A DNA stretch of 64,000 nucleotides from Actinoplanes sandaracinus (lineage in GTDB: Bacteria; Actinomycetota; Actinomycetes; Mycobacteriales; Micromonosporaceae): NCBI RefSeq assembly GCF_030009775.1, contig NZ_JASCTH010000010.1:1-64000 (forward strand). The letters run 5' to 3'. This document shows, piece by piece, positions 16,891 through 25,051 of the stretch; within the stretch, counting starts at the first letter, position 1; every line of letters begins with the position of its first letter. Made by a program: the position numbers and the translations under genes. A model generated the notes under the pieces. The model did not search any database, was not told the DNA's origin, and was given only the letters and a program-made list of their open reading frames with translations.

Positions 16891-17437
16891 TGAGCAGCGC
16901 CCGCAGAGCCGGCTCCGCCGACTCGAAGTCGATCGGCCCGCTACCCAACAGCGGGCCGTACAGCGCTCCCTCCAGGGTGCGCACGTAGAGGGCGGCCCGG
17001 CGGCGCAGATCGTCGAGATCGCCCTCGATGCCGGACTCCAGGAAGATCTTCAGCTGGGCGTCGGCCGCCCGGCCGGTCACGTCGCCGGCGGCCGTGAGCA
17101 GCACCCGGGCCGCCGTCTGCGGCTCCGCGGCACTGAACCGGCGCAGTTGCTCGGCCGACCCGTGCAACTCCGCGAAGATCCGGGACACCGCGATCACCCG
17201 GTCCGGGCCGGTGCCGGTGGCCTCGCCGGACGCTTCCGCGATCAGCATCTCGCCGATCGTCCAGAACACGTCGCCGAGCAGCGCGTCCCGGCTGCCGACC
17301 GCGCGATAGAGCGTGGCCCGGCTGATCGCCAGCTCCCCGGCGAGCGCATCCATGTCTATCGTCGAATTCCGCAGATAATGCTGTACCGCACCCCGGAGGA
17401 GCACGTCGGGCGCAATGACACGCCGAGCAGTAGGAAT
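16883..17437 (-). CDS. TetR-family regulator, QsdR-like, with apparent ATT start
   Basis: A TetR-type regulator of about 184 residues. The N-terminal helix-turn-helix is clear (DMDALAGELAISRATLYRAVGSRDALL) and the C-terminal ligand domain is helical. The first ATG/GTG/TTG codon in frame is GTG 17404, but it cuts off the conserved RRVIAPDVLLRGAVQHYL helix and has no ribosome-binding site. Reading on upstream gives MPTARRVIAP-like sequence beginning at an ATT codon (17437-17435), six nt after the strong site GGGAAAGGA (17452-17444). I therefore place the start at ATT. It is convergent with the cutinase-like remnant. Confidence 0.7.
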   Translation of the reverse strand: MPTARRVIAPDVLLRGAVQHYLRNSTIDMDALAGELAISRATLYRAVGSRDALLGDVFWTIGEMLIAEASGEATGTGPDRVIAVSRIFAELHGSAEQLRRFSAAEPQTAARVLLTAAGDVTGRAADAQLKIFLESGIEGDLDDLRRRAALYVRTLEGALYGPLLGSGPIDFESAEPALRALLTR

Positions 17438-17541
17438 GGCGATTCCTTTCCCGATGGAAAGTGAATGCTAACCATCGGGGTGCGTTTCAAACAGCCGGAA
17501 AGTTCAACCGATCCGGGGATTCCGGCCCGGACGGGTGAGGA

Positions 17542-17992
17542 TCACCGGTCCAAACGCTTCCGCAGGGCGGCCGATATCCCGGTGGCGGCGTCCAGTTGTT
17601 TCGGCGTGAGTGCCTCGACGAACAGTTCCCGGACGGCCGTCAGGTGCGGCACGGTCGCCCCGTGGAACGCCGCCGACCCGGGCTCCTCCAGGACCACCTC
17701 GGCGCCGCGGCTGTCCCCGGCGAAGTCCTCCCGCCGGATCAGGCCACGCCGCTCCATCCGGCCGAGATGATGCGAGAGCCGGCTGCGTTCCCACCCGATC
17801 GTCGCGGCCAGGTCGCTCGGCCGCAGGCGGCCGTCCGGGGCCTCGCTCAGCGCGAGCAGCACCGCGTAGTCGCCGGGGAGAGGCCGGACTCGGCCTGCAG
17901 CCGTGCGGACAGCGCCCCCGCAGCGCTTCGGTGGTCTCGATGAACGCCCGCCACGTGCGTAGTGGCTCCGAGGTGGGAAGTCTCCTGGGCAT
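17542..17992 (-). pseudogene. MarR-family regulator broken by two 1-base deletions
   Basis: The ATG at 17992 opens PRRLPTSEPLRTWRAFIETTEAL, typical of a MarR N-terminus, but the frame is then lost. Restoring one G at the C-run 17915-17919 recovers ALSARLQAESGLSP, and restoring a second base at 17873-17878 recovers GDYAVLLALSEAPDG. From there the rest is intact: DLAATIGWERSRLSHHLGRMERRGL and RAEVVL-type wing, ending RKRLDR. With both bases restored the protein would be about 150 residues, normal for MarR. Either a young pseudogene or homopolymer errors in the assembly. A TTGA-N4-TCAA operator remains upstream. Confidence 0.75.
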
Positions 17993-18034
17993 GATCCGCG
18001 GCCCTTCCGGCTCGACGTGTCGATCAGGTCGTAG

Positions 18035-18046
18035 TTGATACGTCAA
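18035..18046. promoter_or_regulatory. Probable MarR operator TTGA-N4-TCAA
   Basis: TTGATACGTCAA lies 43 bp upstream of the broken MarR gene's ATG and 97 bp before the LytR-family gene. The inverted TTGA/TCAA arms are a common MarR-family target. Confidence 0.5.
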
Positions 18047-18142
18047 TCTCCGCAAGAGCGGCACAAGCCCCGATAAACGTTCGAAGAGTCGGTAACCGTG
18101 TAATCATCCCCAAGTCGCGGGAAACAGGAATTAGGAGGTCAG

Positions 18143-19240
18143 GTGGCCAGGTCCAGGAATCGCCGTGCACCGCTGTGGGCGCGACTCGGTGCCGCCGCCG
18201 GGTGCCTCCTGCTGGTCCCCGCCGCGGGCACGGTCGCCGCCATCGCGGCGGTCGAGGCCACCTCGGAGCGGGCCGGCCTTGACGGGCCGCTCAACATCCT
18301 GCTGGTCGGCATCGACCCCCGGGGCACACACGTGACGCCTCTCGCCGACGCGATCATCGTCGCGCACATCCCGGCGGACCGGCAGGGCGCCTACCTGTTC
18401 TCGCTCCCCAGGGACCTGGTGGTGCGCATCCCCGCGTTCGCGAAAAACGGCACCCCCGCCCAGCGGGCGAAGATCAACGCCGCGATGGCGCTGGGCAGCC
18501 GGATCGGCCCGGACCGGTACGACCCCGCCCAGGGCCTCGAACTGCTCGCCCGGACGGTCGGCGACGTCACCGGGATCAAGGAGTTCGACGCCGGCGCGGT
18601 CATCAACTTCGGCGGGTTCAAACGGATGGTCGCCACGCTCGGCGGGGTCCGGATGGTCATCGACCAGGACGTCGTCTCCGAGCATCTCCAACCCGACGGC
18701 AGCCCCCGCGAGGTGTCGCCCGAGTGCCGGGAGAGCCGGAAGTGCCTGCGGCCCTACACCGGCGCGCAGAAGACCTACCGGACGAGCGCCGAGCCGGTGC
18801 GCCTGCGATCCTGGGAGGCGCTGGACTACCTGCGCCAGCGCTACGGGCTGCCGCGCAGCGACTACGACCGTCAGCGCCACCAGCGGCAGTTCCTCCAGGC
18901 GGTCGTGCGGCAGATCAGCCGGGACGGCGCGCTTCGGCCGGCCAGGCTGATGAAGGTGCTGACCACCGTCGGTGACTCCCTGGTCGTCGACGGCGGCGGC
19001 CACGACATCACCGACTGGATCATCGAGCTGAAGGACCTCCACGCCGGCTCGGTGACCGCGGTCGACCTGCCCGGCGAGCCGGTGTTCGAGGGCGGGAAAT
19101 ATCTGGGCGAGCAGTTCACCAGCGGCGCCGCCGCCTTCTTCGCCGCGGTCAGGAAGGACCGGGCGGGCCGGTTCCTGCTCGACCACCCCGGCTTCGCCGA
19201 CCTCGATCCCGCTCTGGCCGGCCCGCCTCGCCGGCCCTGA
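18143..19240 (+). CDS. LytR-CpsA-Psr (LCP) family cell-wall glycopolymer ligase
   Basis: A 365-residue membrane protein with a basic N-terminus, one transmembrane helix (about 12-35) and an extracytoplasmic LCP domain. Characteristic segments are LNILLVGIDPRG, DAIIVAHIPADRQGAYLFSLPRD with conserved Arg and Asp, and the later RYGLPRSDYDRQRHQRQFL, which supplies the conserved arginines that bind the polyprenyl pyrophosphate. LCP enzymes join teichoic acid-like or arabinogalactan-like glycans to peptidoglycan. An AGGAGG ribosome-binding site precedes the GTG start. Confidence 0.93.
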   Translation: MARSRNRRAPLWARLGAAAGCLLLVPAAGTVAAIAAVEATSERAGLDGPLNILLVGIDPRGTHVTPLADAIIVAHIPADRQGAYLFSLPRDLVVRIPAFAKNGTPAQRAKINAAMALGSRIGPDRYDPAQGLELLARTVGDVTGIKEFDAGAVINFGGFKRMVATLGGVRMVIDQDVVSEHLQPDGSPREVSPECRESRKCLRPYTGAQKTYRTSAEPVRLRSWEALDYLRQRYGLPRSDYDRQRHQRQFLQAVVRQISRDGALRPARLMKVLTTVGDSLVVDGGGHDITDWIIELKDLHAGSVTAVDLPGEPVFEGGKYLGEQFTSGAAAFFAAVRKDRAGRFLLDHPGFADLDPALAGPPRRP

Positions 19241-19267
19241 TCGGGCTGCTGTTCTGCTCGGATCAGG

Positions 19268-20347
19268 TCAGGAGCCGTGGTTCCGGCGGCGCCGGGCGAC
19301 GACCACGCCGACCGCCGCGGCGGCGACGGCCAGCGTCAGCCCGGCCACGACCGCCCCGGTGGGAATCCGCTTCTCCGGGGCGGCGCTGCCGCGGGCGGTC
19401 TCCGATACGGACAACGAGGACGTGTACGCCTCCGACGAGACGGCCGGCGTCGGCGCCGGGGCCTCCGGCAGCGGGTATCGCAGCAGGGCGATGTCGGCGG
19501 CGGTCTCGGTCACCTCGGAGACGGTCAGCAACGCCGTGCCGTCGGCCGTGTAGGTGATCGACTCGCCCTGCGGCTCGTCCGGCAGGGCCACCGTCCGTGG
19601 CGTGCCCCCGGTGATCGCCCGCACCACGCCGTCCGCGGTCGTGCCGTCCGCGGGCACGTCGAACTCGAACGCGTCCGCATAGGTCCGCAGCAGCACCCGC
19701 CGCCCGTCCGGGCTGACCGCGCCGCCGGTGACCACGAGCCGCCCACGGAACCCGAACGGATTGCCCGTCCCGCTGAGCGGGATCCGGAACGCCCCGGCCC
19801 GCCGCAGTGGTGTCGTCCGCCCCTCCTGCAACGGGCCGTCCGGCACGTACACCCCGGCCGTCAGCGGATCCTTGGTGACCACGACCGGCGTCCCGTTCCC
19901 CGCCACCAGCAGCGCCTCCGCGTCGTGCGGCCCGTCCGGGTAGGACATCCGGAACAGCTTCGGCGCCCGCGCCCCCGGCGCCAGCCGCCACACCCCGACG
20001 TTGTCCCGGTTCTGCCCGTTGTCCCCGATGTCACCCACCCACAGCGTGCCGTCCGCGGCCCGCGCCAGGTCCTCGGTGTCGCGCGGACTCGCCGGGTACG
20101 GCACCGCGCGAACCACCTTGCAGCTGCGGTTCAGGAAGAAGATCCGCCGGCCGGACTCCTCGTCGGCGCCGTCGTTCACCACCACGTAGCCGCTGCCGTC
20201 GGCGACCAGCCCGGAGATCTCCACCAGCCGCTTGTCGGTCACCCGGCAGACCGCCTCCGGCGCCTGCTTGACCGGCACGGGTACGGCTCCCGCCGGAACC
20301 GCGATCGCGGTGAGCGTCGCGACCAGCCCTGCCGACAGCGCCGTCAT
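19268..20347 (-). CDS. Secreted beta-propeller protein with C-terminal membrane anchor
   Basis: A 359-residue protein with an N-terminal signal peptide (LSAGLVATLTAIAVPAGA), a mature part made of repeated strand-turn units (such as GLVADGSGYVVVNDG, ARAADGTLWVGDIGDN, VVTGGAVSPDGRRVLLRTY and ESITYTADGTALLTVSE) that looks like a beta-propeller, then a low-complexity spacer and a C-terminal transmembrane helix with the basic tail RRRRNHGS. It would sit on the outer cell surface. No catalytic motif is recognised. ATG 20347 has GGGAGAGACGC directly upstream and is preferred over the longer frame to 20467. Confidence 0.8.
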   Translation of the reverse strand: MTALSAGLVATLTAIAVPAGAVPVPVKQAPEAVCRVTDKRLVEISGLVADGSGYVVVNDGADEESGRRIFFLNRSCKVVRAVPYPASPRDTEDLARAADGTLWVGDIGDNGQNRDNVGVWRLAPGARAPKLFRMSYPDGPHDAEALLVAGNGTPVVVTKDPLTAGVYVPDGPLQEGRTTPLRRAGAFRIPLSGTGNPFGFRGRLVVTGGAVSPDGRRVLLRTYADAFEFDVPADGTTADGVVRAITGGTPRTVALPDEPQGESITYTADGTALLTVSEVTETAADIALLRYPLPEAPAPTPAVSSEAYTSSLSVSETARGSAAPEKRIPTGAVVAGLTLAVAAAAVGVVVARRRRNHGS

Positions 20348-20483
20348 GCGTCTCTCCCGGGTCTCGTGGAACACGTCCGTCCCACCCTGCCACGGCGCCG
20401 CCAGCGGGCAGTGCCGTCTCACGGCGAGCAGCGCGGCGCGCCGTGGGACGCGGGGCCGTCCCGGCACAGGACGGTGCTCGGCG

Positions 20484-21452
20484 TCAGTCCGCCGTCACGG
20501 TGACGACGACGTTGCCGGTCTTGCGGCCGCTGTCGACGTGCCGGTGCGCCTCGGCCAGAGAGGCCAGCGGATAGGTGCGGTCGATCACCACCCGGAGCTC
20601 GCCCCGGTCCAGCAGGTCACGCAGCTCGGCCAGGGCCTCGTGCTTGCGCACCGACATGCCGGTCCGGACGCGCGGCCCGCCGGTCAGGGCCGTCCGGAGC
20701 TCCAGAACGTTGTTGATCAGGCCGGTGGTCGGCAGATAGACGCCGTGCGGCGCCAGGACCGGACGGCACGCGGCGTACGTGCTGCGCGTCACCGTGTCGA
20801 AGACGACGTCGTAGCGTTCACCGCTGCCGGTGAAGTCCTCGGCGGTGTAGTCGAAGACGCGGGCCGCGCCCAGCGACTCGGCGAGCCGCACGTTGCGGCC
20901 GCTGCACACGCCGTGCACGATCGCGCCGGCCCGCGCCGCCATCTGGACGGCGTAGGTGCCGATGCTGCCGGACGCCCCGATGACCAGGACCTTCTGGCCC
21001 GGCCCGACCCGGGTGAGGCGGTGCAGGAAGTGCCACGCGGTGGTGAACCCGTCGACGGCGGCCGCGGCCTCGGCGTACGGGACGTGCTCCGGCAGGATGG
21101 TCAGCGAGGCCCGCTCGGAGAGACACAGATATTCGGCGTTCGCCCCGAGCGTGAACCCGGTGAACCCGAACACCCGGTCGCCGGCCCGGATCCGGCGTGC
21201 GTCCGGGCCTGTCGAGACCACATCGCCGGCGAACTCCAGGCCGAGCACCCGCACTCCCTTGCGGGGCCGGACCGGTCCCAGGATCACCCGCCCCCACCGG
21301 GGCATGCCCTGCCGCATCCCGGACTCGGCGGAGGTGACCGTGGTGGCATGTACCCGGACCAGCACCTGGTCGCCCCGGGGTGACGGCGTGGGCAGGTCGG
21401 CCGGCCGAAGGACCTCGGGCGGGCCGTACGCGTCGTAGACCATCGCTCGCAT
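20484..21452 (-). CDS. Zinc-independent quinone oxidoreductase / MDR-family dehydrogenase
   Basis: A 322-residue medium-chain dehydrogenase/reductase. The N-terminal GroES-like half begins MRAMVYDAYGPPEVLR and contains GLEFAGDVVSTG. The NAD(P)-binding half has the glycine motif VIGASGSIGTYAVQMA. The Cys/His zinc ligands of alcohol dehydrogenases and the four-cysteine lobe are absent, so it belongs to the quinone oxidoreductase (QOR) class using NADPH on quinones or enones. The ATG at 21452 is chosen because the family motif starts there and CAGGCT sits 6 nt upstream. Confidence 0.9.
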   Translation of the reverse strand: MRAMVYDAYGPPEVLRPADLPTPSPRGDQVLVRVHATTVTSAESGMRQGMPRWGRVILGPVRPRKGVRVLGLEFAGDVVSTGPDARRIRAGDRVFGFTGFTLGANAEYLCLSERASLTILPEHVPYAEAAAAVDGFTTAWHFLHRLTRVGPGQKVLVIGASGSIGTYAVQMAARAGAIVHGVCSGRNVRLAESLGAARVFDYTAEDFTGSGERYDVVFDTVTRSTYAACRPVLAPHGVYLPTTGLINNVLELRTALTGGPRVRTGMSVRKHEALAELRDLLDRGELRVVIDRTYPLASLAEAHRHVDSGRKTGNVVVTVTAD

Positions 21453-21464
21453 ACCGGGAGCCTG
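21450..21464 (-). promoter_or_regulatory. -10 box fused to a leaderless start
   Basis: On the minus strand CAGGCT (21464-21459), 6 nt, then ATG (21452). Confidence 0.5.
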
Positions 21465-21663
21465 CGCCATCCCCGCTGTGAGCACGCTGAGGTCTCCCGA
21501 TCATCCGATGCGCTCGCGGCCTTTCGGCGATGAGCGCCACCGAGGCGACCTCGGCATCCGTGGTCGCGCGGCGGGTCACGGGTTGATGATCGCCGCGCCG
21601 ACCGGTCCGGCCGCGTGCGGACCACCGCTCGTTATGCTGACGCGGCAGCAAGGAGGCGGCAGC

Positions 21664-22659
21664 GTGAGGAGCGGGTTGTTGGTGCGCACGACCGTACAGG
21701 ACGTCGCGCGTGCGGCCGGCGTCTCGGTGTCGACGGTGTCCCGCGCGCTGACCGGCGGCAGTGTCAGCCCCACCACCCGTGAGGCGGTGGTGGCGGTCGC
21801 CCACCGGCTCGGCTACCAGCCCAACCGGGCCGCCCGCGGGCTCATCACCGGGCGTACCGGAAATCTGGGCCTGATCGTTCCCGACCTGCGGAACCCGTTC
21901 TTCGCCGACGTGGCGAAAGGCGTCACGGCACGGGCCCGCGCGGTCGACTGCGGCGTGTTCATCAGCGACACCGACGAGGACCCGGTCGCCGAGCTGGAGG
22001 CGATCGCGACGCTGCGGCACAACACCGACGGCATTCTGCTCTGCTCGCCCCGGGCGAAGGACGCCGAACTGCTCGCGGCCGCCGACCCGCAGAACACGGT
22101 CCTGCTGCACCGGCGGGTGCCCGGACTGTCGTCGGTGGTGGCGGACATCGTCGACGGCACCCGGCAGGCGATCGAGCACCTGCGGGCGCTCGGGCACCGG
22201 CGCATCGCGTACGTCTCCGGCCCGGAGGACTCGTGGGCGGCCCGGCAGCGGCTCACCGGGCTGGAGTCCCTCGCCGGCGACGGCCTGGAGATCCTGTCGA
22301 CCGGGTCGGTCGCGCCGACCTTCGACGGCGGGGTGCTGGCCGGTGACCTGGTACTGGCCGGGCCGGCGACCGCGGTCCTCGCCTACAACGACCTGGTCGC
22401 CATGGGCCTGCTGCACCGGCTCGCGGCCCGCGGGGCGGTCGTGCCGGAGCGGATGAGCGTGGTCGGCTACGACGACATCAGCCTCGCCGGGATGAGCCAC
22501 CCGCCGCTGACCAGCGTGGCCGTGCCCAAGGACCGGGCCGGGGCGATCGCCCTGGACCTGCTGCTCGGCCGGGCCGGCAGCATGACGGCCGCGCAGGGCG
22601 CCGAGGTCATCCTGCCGACCACGCTGGTGGTGCGCGCGTCGTCCGGGGTGCCTAGGTGA
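21664..22659 (+). CDS. LacI-family transcriptional regulator
   Basis: A 331-residue LacI/GalR protein. The helix-turn-helix and hinge helix (about 10-60) read TVQDVARAAGVSVSTVSRALTGG and the hinge is NRAARGL. The effector domain begins LGLIVPDLRNPFFADVAKG and includes GYDDISLAGMSHPPLTSV. An AAGGAGG ribosome-binding site 7 nt before the GTG fixes the start. It faces the UxaA-type dehydratase gene tail-to-tail with an 8-bp overlap. The palindrome TGGGAACGTTTGCA upstream of that gene fits the LacI half-site pattern, so the dehydratase is the probable target. Confidence 0.93.
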   Translation: MRSGLLVRTTVQDVARAAGVSVSTVSRALTGGSVSPTTREAVVAVAHRLGYQPNRAARGLITGRTGNLGLIVPDLRNPFFADVAKGVTARARAVDCGVFISDTDEDPVAELEAIATLRHNTDGILLCSPRAKDAELLAAADPQNTVLLHRRVPGLSSVVADIVDGTRQAIEHLRALGHRRIAYVSGPEDSWAARQRLTGLESLAGDGLEILSTGSVAPTFDGGVLAGDLVLAGPATAVLAYNDLVAMGLLHRLAARGAVVPERMSVVGYDDISLAGMSHPPLTSVAVPKDRAGAIALDLLLGRAGSMTAAQGAEVILPTTLVVRASSGVPR

Positions 22660-24187
22660 CGGCTCCGAGCTGCCAGGGGATGAACTCGTCGCGGCCCAGG
22701 TCGAGGTCCTCACTGCGGGTCGGCTGACCCGACGCGACCGCCAGGACGGCCTCGAAGATCTGCTCGCCGGCCTCGGTCAGGGTCAGCGAGCCGGTGACGA
22801 TGCCGCCGGTGTCGAGGTCCATGTCCTCGCGCATCCGCTGGTAGGTCTCCGAGTTCGTGGCCACCTTCAGCACCGGCGCCGGCTTGCCGCCGAGCACCGA
22901 GCCCCGCCCGGTGGTGAAGACGACGACGGTGGCCCCGCCCGCGACCAGCCCGGTCACCGACACCGGGTCGTAGCCCGGGGTGTCCATGAACGTGAACCCC
23001 GGCTCGGTGATCTTCTCGGCGTACTCGTACACCGCGGTCAGCGGCGCCGAGCCGCCCTTGGCCACCGCGCCCAGCGACTTCTCCAGGATCGTGGTCAGCC
23101 CGCCGGCCTTGTTGCCGGGGGAGGGGTTGTTGTCGAGGGTGCCGCCGCCGGCCTCCACGTAGCGGTGCCACCAGGCGATCCGGTCGAGCAGCCGCTGCCC
23201 GACCTCCTTGCTCACGGCCCGCCGGGTGAGCAGGTGTTCGGCGCCGAACACCTCCGGCGTCTCGGCCAGCACGGTGGTCGCGCCCTGCGCCACCAGCAGG
23301 TCGGAGGCGTGCCCGAGGGCCGGGTTGGCGGTGATGCCGGAGTATCCGTCCGAGCCGCCGCAGTTCAGCCCGACGACCAGCTTCGAGGCCGGCACGGTCT
23401 CGCGGCGGCGCTCGTTCAGCCGCTCCAGCAGGGTGCGGACCACGACGGTCCCGGCGCGCACGGTCGCACGGACCCCACCGGAGTCCTGGATGGTCAGCCG
23501 CTCGACGATCGTGTCCGACGACGCCGGCAGCCCGTCGAGCAGCGTGTCGACCCCGATCATCTCGCAGCCCAGCCCCAGCACCAGGATCGCGCCAATGTTC
23601 GGGTGACTGGCGTAGCCGCGCAGCGTGCGCAGCAACATCTGCCCACCCTCGCTGGCCGGCACCATGCCGCAGCCGGAGTCGTGGGCGAGCGCGACCACCC
23701 CGTCCACGTTCGGATAGGCGTCCATGAACGGCCCGCGGAACTGGTCGGCGATCATCCGGGCCGTCGACGCCGAGCAGTTGACCGAGGTCACGATGCCGAC
23801 GAAGTTACGTGTCCCGACCGAGCCGTCGGCCCGCTTGAACCCCTGGAACGTCCGGATCGCCCCGGCCGGCGCGATCTCGGCGAGAGCGGTGCCGAACTCG
23901 TACTCGTGATCGACCGCGGCCATCCCGAGATTGTGGGCGTGCACGTGTTCCCCGGCCGGCACCGCGACGGTGGTCCGCCCGATGACCTGCCCGTACTTGT
24001 GGATCGGCGTCCCCTCCGCCAGGTTCCGCACCGCGATCTTGTGCCCGCGCGGCACGGTCGTGACCACGGTCAGCTCACGCCCGTCGTGCCGCAGCGTGAG
24101 CCCGGCCCCCAGCTCCCGGGTCGCGACGGCGACGTCATCGTGCTCGCGCAGCAGCAGAGCCACCTCGCGCAGGTCAGGTTGCGGCAT
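22652..24187 (-). CDS. UxaA-family altronate/galactarate dehydratase-type hydrolase
   Basis: A 511-residue two-domain enzyme. An N-terminal SAF domain (about 1-90, with GHKIAVRNLAEGTPIHKYGQVIG) is fused to the large UxaA/GarD C-terminal domain with HDSGCGM, LGCE, LNCGGSDGYSGITANPALG and FTTGRGSVLGG. These enzymes dehydrate sugar acids such as altronate or galactarate to 2-keto-3-deoxy products using iron. The conserved cysteines seem intact. ATG 24187 has AAGGGAT upstream. The DapA-family aldolase at 62.7 kb could act on such products, but no link is shown by the sequence. Confidence 0.92.
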   Translation of the reverse strand: MPQPDLREVALLLREHDDVAVATRELGAGLTLRHDGRELTVVTTVPRGHKIAVRNLAEGTPIHKYGQVIGRTTVAVPAGEHVHAHNLGMAAVDHEYEFGTALAEIAPAGAIRTFQGFKRADGSVGTRNFVGIVTSVNCSASTARMIADQFRGPFMDAYPNVDGVVALAHDSGCGMVPASEGGQMLLRTLRGYASHPNIGAILVLGLGCEMIGVDTLLDGLPASSDTIVERLTIQDSGGVRATVRAGTVVVRTLLERLNERRRETVPASKLVVGLNCGGSDGYSGITANPALGHASDLLVAQGATTVLAETPEVFGAEHLLTRRAVSKEVGQRLLDRIAWWHRYVEAGGGTLDNNPSPGNKAGGLTTILEKSLGAVAKGGSAPLTAVYEYAEKITEPGFTFMDTPGYDPVSVTGLVAGGATVVVFTTGRGSVLGGKPAPVLKVATNSETYQRMREDMDLDTGGIVTGSLTLTEAGEQIFEAVLAVASGQPTRSEDLDLGRDEFIPWQLGAVT

Positions 24188-24207
24188 GAGGATCCCTTGA
24201 CGATTTG

Positions 24208-24221
24208 TGGGAACGTTTGCA
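24208..24221. promoter_or_regulatory. LacI-type operator upstream of the dehydratase gene
   Basis: TGGGAACGTTTGCA matches the TGNN-AACGTT-NNCA pattern of LacI-family sites, 20 bp upstream of the dehydratase start. Confidence 0.6.
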
Positions 24222-24592
24222 ATGCCCATCCTGACACGCTGCCACGCCGCCGGTCGAGGCCCGCACTTCCACCAGCCCGCCCCCGCCCCCGACCTCCACC
24301 GCCCTCTGCCGCAGCCCGCAGCCCGTATCCCCGCCCAGTCCCCTCTGGCCCCTTACCGAGCCCGTGCAAGGCCTTCTGCAGGATGGTCGTGAATGCTGCC
24401 TCGATCCGGTCGGGACCGCGCTCACGACCGGTTAGCGGAAGTTCGTTTACCCGCCGTACGCCGGGGATGGACACTCCCCGGCAACCTTGATGCGGTGGCT
24501 ACCGATCTGGGTGGCGGGCGCGTCAAGATCGTTCGGCTGGTGGGGGCTTGGATTCTCGTGCCTGTGATTGGGCAATGGTGGTCGGCTCTTGT

Positions 24593-24633
24593 GACACCCG
24601 CTGTGGGTGTCGGGTACACCCGCAGCGGGTGTC
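24593..24633. repeat. Composite palindrome, copy 1
   Basis: The 18-bp arms GACACCCGCTGTGGGTGT and ACACCCGCAGCGGGTGTC pair with one G-T wobble around a 5-nt loop, and each arm is itself a shorter palindrome. A second copy lies at 46308-46348. Confidence 0.9.
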
Positions 24634-24719
24634 GTGTTTGAGGCAGAGGTACGTCGTGTCGTGACCTCGATGCCTTGTGCCATCCGCGGCCGGCGCAATG
24701 ACCACGGCAGCGCCCGCCC

Positions 24720-24980
24720 GCCGGCCGAGGGCTGCAGGTTGGGGCTCCGAGTTAGGGGTGCGGGCTGGGGCTGCCGATTGCGCGTTGGAATGGCTGCGGG
24801 CTGGAGACCGGGAGCCGGGCGCCGAGGGTCGGGGGCGCGGGCGGAGGGCTGCGGGTCGATGGTCGGGGCCGGGGCGGGGCCGTGCGGGGTACTGAGGGCT
24901 GGGACGGGGCCGGGGGGCTGGGGGTCGGGCCGGGCCGGGATGGGGGTCTGGGGCCGGGGTGAGGGCCGGGGTTCGGGGGT
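24720..24980 (+). repeat. G-rich low-complexity tract
   Basis: The plus strand is dominated by runs of three to six G separated by short spacers, with many imperfect copies of GGGGCCGGG and GGCTGGGG. It could form G-quadruplexes. It ends just before the promoter of the CooC/ParA-like ATPase. Confidence 0.7.
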
Positions 24981-25035
24981 GTGCGCGTACGAAATGTGGG
25001 AAAGCGGTGTGGCGGTCCTTGCCGGCCGGGTCTGT

Positions 25036-25051
25036 CATCCTTAACTTCATG
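25036..25051 (+). promoter_or_regulatory. -10 box fused to a leaderless start
   Basis: CATCCT (25036-25041), 7 nt, then ATG at 25049. Confidence 0.4.

Larger units (their letters stand above)
24230..25035. other. Gene-free interval, 0.8 kb
   Basis: No credible coding sequence. It holds the composite palindrome at 24593-24633 and a strongly G-rich plus strand (about 24720-24980) built from short GGGGCCGGG-like words. The open frames across it are low-complexity Gly/Arg or Pro/Arg strings. Confidence 0.75.

Noticed and set aside
24607..25044. A 145-codon plus-strand open frame in the G-rich tract
   Set aside because: Composition is only Gly/Arg/Ala from repetitive G-rich DNA, with no ribosome-binding site or motif.
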